Positions 8,406-16,377 of a DNA stretch of 64,000 bases are shown here, one piece after another. The notes below the pieces were generated by a model. That model had not been told where the DNA came from. It made no database searches and saw only the letters and a list, made by a program, of their open reading frames with translations. Source of the DNA: [Actinomadura] parvosata subsp. kistnae (lineage in GTDB: Bacteria > Actinomycetota > Actinomycetes > Streptosporangiales > Streptosporangiaceae). The stretch's first letter is position 1. Each line of letters begins with the position of its first letter. The stretch is taken from contig NZ_OOHJ01000018.1 in the NCBI RefSeq assembly GCF_900323885.1, positions 4,265,001 to 4,329,000 on the forward strand. The letters run 5' to 3'. The translations under genes and the position numbers were made by a program.

Positions 8406-9641
8406 TCAGCGGGTGGCCTCCAGGAGGAGGTCGGGGTCGCCGAAGTTGCCGGACTTCAGCAGGAGTGCCGGGCCGGACGGGACGAAGATCCAGGGGACGC
8501 CGCGCGCCGCCTCCGCCCCGATCACGCCGCCGGGCACCCCGAGCGCGCTCACCACCGCGCCCGACGTCTCGCCGCCCGCCGTGACCAGGCGGGTGACGCC
8601 CCGCTCCACCAGCCCGCGCGCGATGCGGCCGATGGCCGACTCCAGGAGCGCCGCCGACCGCTCGGCCCCCAGGGCCTGCTGGACCCGGCGCAGCTTCGCC
8701 GGCTCCAGCGACGAGTAGATCAAGGGGGCGCCGTCTCTCGCGTCGAGGGCGTCGTACCAGGCCAGGGCGCGCCGGGCGAGCGAGTCGGCGTCCTGCTCGG
8801 TCAGCGCGTCGAGCCGGTGCGCCGGCCGTCCCGCCTCGATCATGACCTGGACCTGCTCCAACGTGCGGGACGAGCAACTGCCCGCCAGCACCGCGGCTGG
8901 CCCCGACGGCTCGGGCGCGGCCGTCTCCTCCTGCCCGGCCGCCCCGGCGCGGGCCGCGGCCAGCCCGCCCGCGAGCCCCGCCGCCCCCGCCACCAGCGGC
9001 GCGCGGACCAGCGCGCGACCGGCCGTCATCAGGTCCTCCTCCGCCAGCGCGTCCACGAACGCGTACCGCACCCCCTGCTCGCGCAGCTCCGCCAGCCGCC
9101 GCTCGACCGCCTGCCCGCGCACGTGCGGCAGCGTCACCACCCCCGACCGGTAGGCGCTCTGGGCCTCCAGCAGGCGCGGCAGGTACGAGTCGGTCATCGG
9201 GGTGAGCGGGTGGTGGCGCATGTGGGACTCGCCGAGCAGCACGTCCCCGACGAACAGGTAGCCGTTGTACTGCGTGCGGCCGTGCTCCGGCGAGCTGGGC
9301 GTCATCGGGACGATGGGCGCCTCCAGCGCGTCGGCCAGCGCGTCCAGCACCGGGCCGATGTTGCCCTCCGGAGTGGAGTCGAAGGTGGAGCAGTACTTGA
9401 AGTAGACCTGCTCGGCGGCGCCGTGCGCGCGCAGCCAGCGCAGCGCGCGCAGGGAACGGGCCACCGCGTCGGCCTTGTGGACCGTGCGGGTCTTGAGCGC
9501 GATCACGACGGCGTCGTGCTCGGGGGGCTGGGCGCCCTGCGGCGGGAGCCCGAAGTAGAGGAGGGTGCGGAGGCCCCGGCGGCGCAGCGCCACGGCGACG
9601 TCGGTCGCGCCGGTGAAGTCGTCCGCGATGGCGCCGATCAT
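8406..9641 (-). CDS. otnK: Four-carbon acid sugar kinase (OtnK / DUF1537 family)
   Basis: A 411-residue protein beginning MIGAIADDFTGATDVA, the signature of DUF1537 kinases, followed by KYCSTFDSTPEGNIGPV and a MTPSSPEHGRTQYNGYLFVG segment typical of 3-oxo-tetronate kinases. The C-terminal nucleotide-binding half shows VTAGGETSGAVVSALG. Characterised members phosphorylate 3-oxo-tetronate or related sugar acids with ATP before aldol cleavage. The usual partners (otnC aldolase, dehydrogenase, isomerase) are not adjacent. The ATG at 9641 overlaps the TGA of a possible 17-codon leader (9638-9691), which suggests coupled translation. Substrate identity is inferred from the family. Confidence 0.88.
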   Translation of the reverse strand: MIGAIADDFTGATDVAVALRRRGLRTLLYFGLPPQGAQPPEHDAVVIALKTRTVHKADAVARSLRALRWLRAHGAAEQVYFKYCSTFDSTPEGNIGPVLDALADALEAPIVPMTPSSPEHGRTQYNGYLFVGDVLLGESHMRHHPLTPMTDSYLPRLLEAQSAYRSGVVTLPHVRGQAVERRLAELREQGVRYAFVDALAEEDLMTAGRALVRAPLVAGAAGLAGGLAAARAGAAGQEETAAPEPSGPAAVLAGSCSSRTLEQVQVMIEAGRPAHRLDALTEQDADSLARRALAWYDALDARDGAPLIYSSLEPAKLRRVQQALGAERSAALLESAIGRIARGLVERGVTRLVTAGGETSGAVVSALGVPGGVIGAEAARGVPWIFVPSGPALLLKSGNFGDPDLLLEATR

Positions 9642-9691
9642 GGGTGCCCCGCCGGGCGGGTGTCGATGCTGTCGTCCTGCGAGTCGAACAT
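9638..9691 (-). CDS. Possible 17-residue leader peptide coupled to otnK
   Basis: ATG 9691 opens an 18-codon frame (MFDSQDDSIDTRPAGHP, stop) whose TGA overlaps the otnK ATG as ATGA. TAACGT lies 7 bp upstream of this ATG, the spacing of a leaderless start, and a 15-bp palindrome lies just above it. Such an overlap would let ribosomes terminating on the leader start otnK. The peptide itself matches nothing I know. The frame could be chance; the coincidence of promoter position and overlap is the support. Confidence 0.4.
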   Translation of the reverse strand: MFDSQDDSIDTRPAGHP

Positions 9692-9698
9692 GATGCCG

Positions 9699-9724
9699 AC
9701 GTTATCCGCGTCCGGTCACCGGAC
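9699..9724 (-). promoter_or_regulatory. Palindrome and candidate -10 upstream of otnK leader
   Basis: GTCCGGT-C-ACCGGAC (9710-9724) is a 7-bp perfect inverted repeat. The minus-strand hexamer TAACGT (9704 to 9699) follows 5 bp later. The palindrome would cover the -35 zone, as a repressor operator would. Confidence 0.45.
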
Positions 9725-9775
9725 GGTCCCGCGCCCCTGGCGCGGTATAGATCGTGACGGTATGGCGCATAACGG

Positions 9776-11110
9776 TCAGCTCGTGATGGTCTGGTCGCGC
9801 AGCTCGAAGTAGCTGGTGTGATCGGTCTGCAAGTAGGCGTGGAAGTTCTGCGCCATGCTGCGGGCCGACTTGTCGGCGGTGACGATCGTGACGACCACGT
9901 AGTTCCTGGACGCACCCGAGAGGATCTTGCCGTAGACGTACCGGGTGAGGGCCTTGTCCTGGCGCCACTTGACAGCGTCCGACGACAGCTTCGCCAGCCG
10001 GTCGGCCGTCGTCTTGGCGGCCTGGTCCGTGGGGAAGGACAGGATGACCTGCACCGCCTTCAGGTGGCCGCTGTAGGCGGAATAGGCGAGCTGGACCGCC
10101 CTGCGGCACTTGTTCTTCGCCAGCACGCCCTGGCCGTCCACCGGGGTGCACGAGCTGTACGTCCAGCCGCCGACCTTGTCGGCCTTGAACTTGATGCCGC
10201 CCAGCGCGAAGTTCCAGTCGTCGAACTCCTGGTGCGTGATCGGCGAGCCCGGCTGCGCCTGCTTCGAGGTCGCCGGGGTGTCGTCCGGGGTCGTGGAGGG
10301 GGAGGCGGAGGGAGCCGTCGTGGGCTGGTTCGACGGGTCGGGGGTGCGCGGCGGTGCGGGGTCGGACGTGGTGGGGGTGCTGCTCGGCAGGGCGACGGTG
10401 GGCGCCGGGTCCGAGGCCTTCAGGTACGCGTACGCGGCCCAGCCGCCACCCCCCAGGAGCAGCACGGCCAGGCCGGCCACCAGGGCGATGAGCAGCACGT
10501 TGCCGCCCTTGGCCGGGGGAGCGGGCGCATACCCGGGCGGCCCATACGGCGGCTGCCCACTGTGCGGCGGCGGGCCTGCGTATGGCGGCTGGCCCCCGCG
10601 TGACTGGCCCTCGCGTGACTGGCCTCCGTGTGACTGGCCCCCGTGCGAGGGCTGGCCTGCGTGAGGCTGGCCGCCGTATGGCGGTTGCCCTCCGTGGGGC
10701 CGGCCTCCGTGCGGGAGCTGGCCTGCGTGCGGCGGTGCACCGAGTCCGTAGGCGCTCGGGGTGGCAGGCGCCGCACCGGGCGCCTGGGTGGCCGGGGCGG
10801 TGGGCGGTTGCCCGTAGCCCGGTTGCCCGTGGCCGGGCTGTCCGTAGCCCGGCTGTCCGTAGCCTGGTTGCTGCGTGCCGGGGCCGTATGGCGGGTGGCC
10901 CGGGCCGGGCTGGTGCGGGCCCTGGCTGGGTGGCGGGCCGTACCCCTGGCCCTGGCCGGGCGGTGGGCCGTAGCCCTGAGGGGGGCCGTAGGTCGGGGGA
11001 GGGCCGTAGGCGGGGGCGTGGCTTCCTTGCGGCGCTCCCTGGCCCTGTGCGCCGCCCCACGGTCCTGGCTGGTGGGGCTGGGGTTGCGGAGGCTGCGGAG
11101 GGTGTGCCAT
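9776..11110 (-). CDS. Single-pass membrane protein with Pro/Gly/Gln-rich cytoplasmic tail
   Basis: A 444-residue protein. Residues 1-200 are a low-complexity tail built from GYGPP, QPGYG and HGGQ-type repeats; residues about 204-230 form one membrane helix (VLLIALVAGLAVLLLGGGGW); residues 231-300 are a Pro/Ser/Thr-rich linker; the rest is an extracytoplasmic domain containing two cysteines (YSSCTPVDG, KNKCRRA). The layout is that of actinobacterial type II membrane proteins with disordered N-termini. I do not recognise the outer domain. The ATG at 11110 has CACAAT 6 bp upstream and no Shine-Dalgarno. The tail is encoded by short DNA repeats prone to length change. Confidence 0.75.
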   Translation of the reverse strand: MAHPPQPPQPQPHQPGPWGGAQGQGAPQGSHAPAYGPPPTYGPPQGYGPPPGQGQGYGPPPSQGPHQPGPGHPPYGPGTQQPGYGQPGYGQPGHGQPGYGQPPTAPATQAPGAAPATPSAYGLGAPPHAGQLPHGGRPHGGQPPYGGQPHAGQPSHGGQSHGGQSREGQSRGGQPPYAGPPPHSGQPPYGPPGYAPAPPAKGGNVLLIALVAGLAVLLLGGGGWAAYAYLKASDPAPTVALPSSTPTTSDPAPPRTPDPSNQPTTAPSASPSTTPDDTPATSKQAQPGSPITHQEFDDWNFALGGIKFKADKVGGWTYSSCTPVDGQGVLAKNKCRRAVQLAYSAYSGHLKAVQVILSFPTDQAAKTTADRLAKLSSDAVKWRQDKALTRYVYGKILSGASRNYVVVTIVTADKSARSMAQNFHAYLQTDHTSYFELRDQTITS

Positions 11111-11249
11111 GCCCCCATTGTGGTGCAGCCCCCCACCTTCTGCCCCAATTACCCCACCAATCGCCACACGGGACAGCCCGGCACCCCCGCGATGCTTTGG
11201 TCGTCGGCCCCCAGACCAAGGTCGGATGCCCGGCGGGGCCGGCCGTCCG

Positions 11250-11255
11250 TAGCTT
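11250..11255 (+). promoter_or_regulatory. Candidate -10 of a leaderless DUF418 transcript
   Basis: TAGCTT ends 7 bp before ATG 11263, and no Shine-Dalgarno is present between them. Confidence 0.4.
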
Positions 11256-11262
11256 CGGCGGC

Positions 11263-12444
11263 ATGACAGAAGTGCGCACGCCACACGCCGGTGGCGGCGG
11301 CCGGATCCATGAGGTGGACGTGGTGCGCGGGTTCGCGCTCGCGGGCATCCTGGTGGCCAACATCGGCTTCTTCGCCGACCCCGGCTACGCCGTGAACGGC
11401 ACCCTGCCCATGCCCGGCGGCCCGGTGGCCCTGGTCGTCACCACGCTCGTGCTGGGCAAGTTCTACATCATCTTCTCGTTCCTGTTCGGCTACTCGTTCA
11501 CGTTGCAGATGCGCTCGGCGGAGCGGGCGGGCGCGAGCGTGCGGGCCAGGACGTTGCGTCGCTGCCTGGGCCTGTTCGTGATCGGCGTCGCGCACGGGGT
11601 CCTGTTGTGGATCGGCGACATCCTCACCTTGTACGCGGTGCTCGGCCTGGTCCTGCTCGCGTTGCGCGGCATCCGGCCGAGGACGGCCGTGGTGACGGGC
11701 ACGGTCATCGTGGCCGTGCTGGCCCTGCTGTGGGCGGGGCTGGCGGCGCTGTCCACGCTGGACCCGTCCGCCGGCCAGGCCCCGCCCGCCGACCTGGCGG
11801 CGGCGGCCCGCTCGCTGGCCCTGGCCACCGGCAGCCCGCTCGACGTGCTGACCCTGCAGCTGGAGCTCTATCCGCCGCTCGTCGCGATGGTGTGGATCTT
11901 CCAGGGGCCGATGGCGCTGGCGATGTTCCTGTTCGGGCTGGCGGCGGGTAAGGCGCGGGTGCTGGAGGAGACCGGGCGGTGGTGGCACCTGGCGCGGCGT
12001 GTCCAGTGGATCGGTTTCGGTCTCGGGTTGCCGGGCGGGGTGCTGCTCGCGGTGACGTCGTCCATGCCGGGTATGGGGGAGCTGGTGGGGCAGGCGGTCA
12101 GCACGGTCACGTCGGTGCCGCTGGCCGCCGCGTACGTGGTGACCCTGCTGCGCGTGACCCGCCGCTTCCCCGCGGCGGGGCGCGCGCTGGCGCCGGCGGG
12201 GCGGGTCGCGGCCTCCAACTACGTCGGGCAGTCGGTGCTGTGCTGCCTGGTCTTCACCGGGTACGGCCTGGCGCTGGCGGGCAGGCTGTCACCGCTCGCC
12301 GTGATGGGCGTGGCCCTGGCGATCTACACGTTCCTGCTGGCGCTGAGCGCGTGGTGGCTGCGTACGCACCGATATGGCCCGGTCGAGTACGTGCTGCGCC
12401 GCGTCACGAACGGCGCTCAGGCGACGGCGGCGCAGCGGCGGTAG
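11263..12444 (+). CDS. DUF418-domain integral membrane protein
   Basis: A 393-residue membrane protein. After a short hydrophilic start comes EVDVVRGFALAGILVANIGFF, the usual first segment of the family, then LGKFYIIFSFLFGYSFTLQM, about ten membrane segments in all, and a C-terminal DUF418 region containing APAGRVAASNYVGQSVLCCLVF and RYGPVEYVLRRVT near the end. Members resemble membrane acyltransferases, but no activity is established for the family. The ATG at 11263 starts typical family sequence. It is divergent from the Pro/Gly-rich membrane protein, and its last 28 bp overlap the convergent AraC gene. Confidence 0.88.
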   Translation: MTEVRTPHAGGGGRIHEVDVVRGFALAGILVANIGFFADPGYAVNGTLPMPGGPVALVVTTLVLGKFYIIFSFLFGYSFTLQMRSAERAGASVRARTLRRCLGLFVIGVAHGVLLWIGDILTLYAVLGLVLLALRGIRPRTAVVTGTVIVAVLALLWAGLAALSTLDPSAGQAPPADLAAAARSLALATGSPLDVLTLQLELYPPLVAMVWIFQGPMALAMFLFGLAAGKARVLEETGRWWHLARRVQWIGFGLGLPGGVLLAVTSSMPGMGELVGQAVSTVTSVPLAAAYVVTLLRVTRRFPAAGRALAPAGRVAASNYVGQSVLCCLVFTGYGLALAGRLSPLAVMGVALAIYTFLLALSAWWLRTHRYGPVEYVLRRVTNGAQATAAQRR

Positions 12445-13340
12445 CGGCCGGGCGGCACGCCGAACTCCCGCTTGAAGGCGTTGCCGAACGCGAACTCCGA
12501 GGTGTACCCCACCTTTTCGGCCACCTCCGCCACCGACGCGTCGGACTCGCGCAGCATGCGGGCCGCGCTCGCCAGCCGCCACCAGGTCAGGTACGCCAGC
12601 GGCGCCTGCCCGACCAGGGCCGTGAAGCGCCGCGCGAAGCCGGCCCGCGACAGGCCGGCGTGCGCGCCCAGCGACTCGACCGTCCAGCGGCGGCCCGGCT
12701 CGCAGTGGATGGCGTTGAGGGCGCGGCCGATGGCGGGGTCGGCCAGCGCGGCGGCCCAGCCGGACAGCGTGCACGGCTCGTCGTCGCCCTCGAACCAGGC
12801 CCGCAGGATGTACAGCTGCAACATGTCGAGCAGGGACGACACGACGGTGTCGGCGCCGGGCCGAGGGTTCTCGATCTCGCCGGCGAGCAGCTGGACGGCG
12901 GACCTCAGCTCGGGCTGGCAGCCGAGCTTGGCGGGCAGGTGGATCACGGCGGGCAGCGAGCCCAGGATGGGGTGGATACGATCGGGGGCGGTACGGTAGC
13001 CGCAGGACAGGATCACCGTCTCTGCCCCCTCGCCCTCGAAGCCCGCCGAGGAGAACAACTCGGAGTGCGGCCCGCAGTCCGACTTGGTCAGCGGCGTCGA
13101 GGGGTCGTCGGCCAGCCCGAACCCGTCGCCGTGCGGCAGGAACACCACGTCTCCCACGCCCAGCCGGACCGGCTCGCCCTCCTCGGGCAGCAACCAGCAG
13201 GACCCGCGCAGCACCACGTGGAACCCGGCGGACCCGGGCGTCGTGGGGAACGCCCGCCCCCAGGGCGCCCGCCAGGAGACGCGGGAGGAGACCGGCCGCC
13301 CGGTCCGCATGAACGCGACCACGTCGCTCAGCACATCCAC
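12417..13340 (-). CDS. AraC-family regulator with N-terminal cupin domain
   Basis: A 307-residue protein starting at GTG 13340 (VDVLSDVVAFMRTGRP, the normal beginning of the Cupin_6/AraC class). An N-terminal cupin spans about residues 10-170, with HVVLRGSCWLLPEEGEPVRLGVGDVVFLPHGDG as its first barrel strands. The C-terminal pair of helix-turn-helices spans about 205-305 (WTVESLGAHAGLSRAGFARRF; then VAEVAEKVGYTSEFAFGNAFKREFGVPPGRYRR). It diverges from an NADPH-dependent FMN reductase whose start lies about 120 bp away; such regulators usually control the divergent oxidoreductase. TAGACT lies 8 bp before the start codon, suggesting a leaderless message. Confidence 0.9.
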   Translation of the reverse strand: MDVLSDVVAFMRTGRPVSSRVSWRAPWGRAFPTTPGSAGFHVVLRGSCWLLPEEGEPVRLGVGDVVFLPHGDGFGLADDPSTPLTKSDCGPHSELFSSAGFEGEGAETVILSCGYRTAPDRIHPILGSLPAVIHLPAKLGCQPELRSAVQLLAGEIENPRPGADTVVSSLLDMLQLYILRAWFEGDDEPCTLSGWAAALADPAIGRALNAIHCEPGRRWTVESLGAHAGLSRAGFARRFTALVGQAPLAYLTWWRLASAARMLRESDASVAEVAEKVGYTSEFAFGNAFKREFGVPPGRYRRCAAVA

Positions 13341-13348
13341 AAGTGACG

Positions 13349-13354
13349 AGTCTA
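13349..13354 (-). promoter_or_regulatory. Candidate -10 of a leaderless araC-type transcript
   Basis: TAGACT on the minus strand, 8 bp before GTG 13340. No Shine-Dalgarno is present. Confidence 0.4.
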
Positions 13355-13426
13355 ACCCCTGAGACGATCGCGTATAAAACTGAGCTGACAACGCATTCAG
13401 TATCTCAGCCTTCCCCCGTACGGTGA

Positions 13427-13440
13427 TTCGGGTAACCGAA
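13427..13440. promoter_or_regulatory. Short palindrome before the FMN reductase gene
   Basis: TTCGG-GTAA-CCGAA lies 21 bp upstream of ATG 13462, in the region shared with the divergent AraC regulator. The 5-bp arms make it a weak operator candidate. Confidence 0.3.
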
Positions 13441-13461
13441 CCCCTGAGAGGGAGCACTGAC

Positions 13462-14013
13462 ATGCAGAAGGTAGGCATCATCCTGGGCAGCACCCGTCCC
13501 GGACGCAACGGCGACGTGGTGGCGCAGTGGGTGCACGATCTGGCGGTCAAGCGGGGCGACGCCGAGTACGAGATCGTCGACCTGAAGGACTACGACCTGG
13601 GCCACCTGGACGAGCCCCAGCACCCCGCCATGGGCGAGTACCAGCACGAGCACACCAAGCGCTGGTCGGCCAAGATCTCGTCCCTGGACGCGTTCGTGTT
13701 CGTGACCCCGGAGTACAACAACTCCTTCCCGGGCGCGCTCAAGGATGCCATCGACTTCCTGTACACGGAGTGGGCCAACAAGGTCGCCGGGTTCGTCGGG
13801 TACGGCGTGGACGGGGCGCCGCGGGCGATCCAGCACCTCAAGCACGTCCTGGGCCTGCTCAACGTGGCCACCACGTCCGGATCGGTCGGGCTGTCCATCC
13901 ACACCGACTTCGTCGACGGCTTCAACCCCGCCCCGCACCACGAGGACCGGCTCAACGGCGTCCTCGACCAGGTGCACACGTGGGGGACGGCCCTGCGCCC
14001 GCTGAGGGGGTGA
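13462..14013 (+). CDS. NADPH-dependent FMN reductase (flavodoxin-like)
   Basis: A 183-residue flavoprotein of the NAD(P)H:FMN/quinone reductase family. The phosphate-binding loop GIILGSTRPGRNG lies at residues 4-16, and FVFVTPEYNNSFPGALKDAIDFL, the flavin-contacting segment of the family, lies about residues 77-99. Such enzymes reduce FMN, quinones or nitro/azo compounds with NADPH in the cytosol. ATG 13462 is preferred because a GGGAG Shine-Dalgarno sits 8 bp upstream; a longer frame begins at 13423 without family-like sequence. The gene diverges from the AraC/cupin regulator, its probable controller. Confidence 0.9.
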   Translation: MQKVGIILGSTRPGRNGDVVAQWVHDLAVKRGDAEYEIVDLKDYDLGHLDEPQHPAMGEYQHEHTKRWSAKISSLDAFVFVTPEYNNSFPGALKDAIDFLYTEWANKVAGFVGYGVDGAPRAIQHLKHVLGLLNVATTSGSVGLSIHTDFVDGFNPAPHHEDRLNGVLDQVHTWGTALRPLRG

Positions 14014-14175
14014 CCCTATTACGTATTTATCCGGCCATGCCGCCCCTCTAGGGAAGCACGATCCTGGAGCAGGGGGTGAGCATGCGGCCGGACCTCGCCG
14101 GAGCGGCCGCGCCCAGGATCGCCGAGACCCCCGCCGAGCCGAGCGCGGTCTTGCTGCGGGGCAGCGCCCTGCTCG

Positions 14176-14267
14176 GCGGGTATCTCTCCCGGACGCACCC
14201 CGGCTGGGCGGGTATCTCTCCCGTACGCACCCCTGCCCGGTGCGCATCTCGCCGGGACGTGCCCCGG
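14176..14267. repeat. Degenerate 32-bp tandem repeat, about three copies
   Basis: GCGGGTATCTCTCCCG followed by G/TACGCACCCC occurs at 14176-14201 and 14208-14233. A diverged third copy ends at 14265. Period is 32 bp. It fills part of the 285-bp gap between the convergent FMN reductase and serine hydrolase genes. CCGGG and CCCGG (14252-14267) can form a 5-bp hairpin. Nothing else was recognised in the gap. Confidence 0.8.
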
Positions 14268-14298
14268 ACGTGCCCCTGGCTCGGCGGCGGAGGGCCCC

Positions 14299-15393
14299 TC
14301 AGGCCGACTCGGCCACGATGGCGGCGAGGGTCTGGGCGGTGGTGAAGTCGGGGGCGAGCCGGTTCTTCGTGACGGCGAACGCCACGCCCGTCGCGGTGTC
14401 GGCGCAGGCGTAGCTGCCGCCGCTGCCCGCCCACCCGAACACGGTCGGCGTGTCGTCGGGATCGGTGCCGAGGCGGCCGACGGCGTAGCCGTTCGCGAGC
14501 ACGGCGCGGTTGCCGAACACCCGGTCCACGTCGTCCACGACGGGCGTGCCGATCTCGCGCAGCCGCTCCGCCGAGATCAGCCGCACACCGTCGACGGGGC
14601 CGAGCAGCGCGGCGTACATGCGGGCCGCCGCCCGCGCGGTGAACTGGCCCGCCGCCGGGATGGCCGCGGTCAGCACGTCGGCCCGGTTCCCGAACGCGGC
14701 CGTGGGCAGCACGCCGCGCGGCGCCACGGCGAGCACGGGCGAGCCATCAGGCGGCGCGGCGCCGTTCCCTGGTGCGTCTTCGAGGCGGGCGAGCCGTCGC
14801 AGCTCGGCCCGTGGCACGCCGAGGAACAGCTCGCCGGGCACCTTCAGGGGCGCGGCCACCTCGTCCGCGAACGCCTTGGAGACGAGCACGCCGGTGACCC
14901 GCCGCACGACCTCGCCGACGATGTGGCCGAAGGTGTAGGAGTGGTAGCCGGTGCCGGTGCCCGGCTGCCACCACGGCCGGGCGTCGGCGATCAGCGCGCA
15001 CATGCGGTGCCAGTCGCACAGGTGCTCGGGCGTGAGGTCCGGCGGCAGGCCGGGGACGCCGGTCGCGTGCGTCAGCGCGTCCCTGATCGTGGCGGTGTCC
15101 TTGCCGTGCGCGCCGAACGCGGGCCAGATCCGGGCGATCGGGGTGTCGTAGCGCAGGGCGCCGCGCTCGGCGAGCACGTGGACGAGGGTGGCGGTCAGGC
15201 CCTTGCCGGCCGAGAAGGCGTGGAACGGCGTGTCAGGGGTGACCGGCCGCCCGGTCGCGGGGTCGGCCAGCCCGGCGACGACGTCGGCGACCTGCTCGCC
15301 GTGCCGGTAGACGGCGATCTGCAGCCCGCGCTCGGCCCCGGAGCGGACGAGCTCGTCGGCGGCGTCCTGGAGCCTGCGCTGCAAGGCGGTCAA
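14299..15393 (-). CDS. Class C beta-lactamase-like serine hydrolase (EstB-like)
   Basis: A 364-residue protein of the serine beta-lactamase/penicillin-binding fold. The nucleophile motif S-x-x-K is SAGK at residues 61-64 (FHAFSAGKGL). The second motif is YHS near residues 150-152 in place of Y-x-N, as in EstB-type esterases. A GWAGSGGSYACAD segment near the C-terminus fills the place of the third motif. There is no signal peptide, so it is probably a cytosolic esterase or peptidase rather than an antibiotic-degrading beta-lactamase. The start appears to be TTG 15393, with GGTGAGG 6 bp upstream. It follows an alpha/beta hydrolase gene on the same strand by 7 bp and is likely co-transcribed. 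Confidence 0.85.
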   Translation of the reverse strand: MTALQRRLQDAADELVRSGAERGLQIAVYRHGEQVADVVAGLADPATGRPVTPDTPFHAFSAGKGLTATLVHVLAERGALRYDTPIARIWPAFGAHGKDTATIRDALTHATGVPGLPPDLTPEHLCDWHRMCALIADARPWWQPGTGTGYHSYTFGHIVGEVVRRVTGVLVSKAFADEVAAPLKVPGELFLGVPRAELRRLARLEDAPGNGAAPPDGSPVLAVAPRGVLPTAAFGNRADVLTAAIPAAGQFTARAAARMYAALLGPVDGVRLISAERLREIGTPVVDDVDRVFGNRAVLANGYAVGRLGTDPDDTPTVFGWAGSGGSYACADTATGVAFAVTKNRLAPDFTTAQTLAAIVAESA

Positions 15394-15400
15394 GGGCGCC

Positions 15401-16294
15401 TCACCCGGCTTCCGCGCGGTGCACGAGGGCGGCGATGCGGGCGGTGAGCTCGGGCCACAGTGCCCTGGGCAGGTTGTGGCCCATGCCGTCGATGACGACC
15501 AGCTCGGCCCCGGGGATGGCCGCCGCCGTGGCCCTGCCCCCGCTGACGTCGCACATCAGGTCGTCGGCGCCGTGGATCACCAGCGTCGGCACCTGTACGG
15601 AACGCAGCCGCGCCGTGCGGTCGCCGGAGGCGATGACCGCGACGCTCTGCCGCGCCACCCCCGTGGGGTCGTAGGCCCGGTCGTAGGCGAGGGTGGCGCG
15701 CTCGCGCAGCTCGTCGTCGGCGGCCGGGTAGCCGGGCGAGCCGACGAGCCGGAACGCCCGCACCCAGTGCTCGATCACGTCTTCCCTGGTGCGCGGCGGC
15801 GGCCCGGTCATCCGGGCCAGGGCCTCGCGGTCGGCGCCGCCCACGCCGGGCGCCCCCGTCGTGCTCATGATCGAGGTCAGGGACCTGATCCGGGAGGGAT
15901 GCTCGATCGCCACCGTCTGGGCGATCATCCCGCCCATGGATGCGCCGACGAGGTGCGCGCTGCCGAGCCCCAGCGCGTCGAGCAGCCCGACGGTGTCGGC
16001 CGCCAGGTCGGACAGCGTGTAGGCGGCCGAGGACGCGTCGCCGGCCAGCGCCGCCGCCAGGTGGGGCTTCGGCGCGTCGTGGAAGTGGGTGGACAGCCCG
16101 GCGTCGCGGTTGTCGAACCTGATCACGTGGCAGCCCCGGGCGGCGAGCTCGGCGCAGAAGCCGTCGGGCCAGTGGATGAGCTGCCCGCCGGCGCCCATCA
16201 CGAGCAGCACGGGCGGCGCCTGCGGGTCGCCGAGCCGTTCGTACGCGATCTCGATCTTGGACGGGCCGACGCCGAACGCCTTTTCCTCGCTCAT
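15401..16294 (-). CDS. Alpha/beta hydrolase, RdmC/methylesterase-like
   Basis: A 297-residue alpha/beta hydrolase. The oxyanion region is LLVMGAGGQLIHWPDGF, the nucleophile elbow is GASMGG near residue 120, the acid is likely in VIHGADDLMCDV, and the histidine in DGMGHNLPRALW. This pattern matches the aclacinomycin-methylesterase (RdmC) branch, whose members cleave diverse esters. The start is ambiguous: ATG 16294 has AGGAGG about 11 bp upstream; ATG 16321 has GGAAGAA 5 bp upstream and adds nine residues. It heads a two-gene set with the EstB-like hydrolase. The physiological ester is unknown. Confidence 0.85.
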   Translation of the reverse strand: MSEEKAFGVGPSKIEIAYERLGDPQAPPVLLVMGAGGQLIHWPDGFCAELAARGCHVIRFDNRDAGLSTHFHDAPKPHLAAALAGDASSAAYTLSDLAADTVGLLDALGLGSAHLVGASMGGMIAQTVAIEHPSRIRSLTSIMSTTGAPGVGGADREALARMTGPPPRTREDVIEHWVRAFRLVGSPGYPAADDELRERATLAYDRAYDPTGVARQSVAVIASGDRTARLRSVQVPTLVIHGADDLMCDVSGGRATAAAIPGAELVVIDGMGHNLPRALWPELTARIAALVHRAEAG

Positions 16295-16377
16295 TCGCGG
16301 CACCACCTCCTCACCGGCCATCGTATTTCTTCCGAATGGCCGCGCGGAGAGCCGCTGAATGGCGGGGAAATACTTTT

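Noticed and set aside
14048-14247. Minus-strand frame with CVRERYPPS-type repeats
   Set aside because: It is a reading of the 32-bp repeats and of non-coding sequence; no start site or domain supports it.
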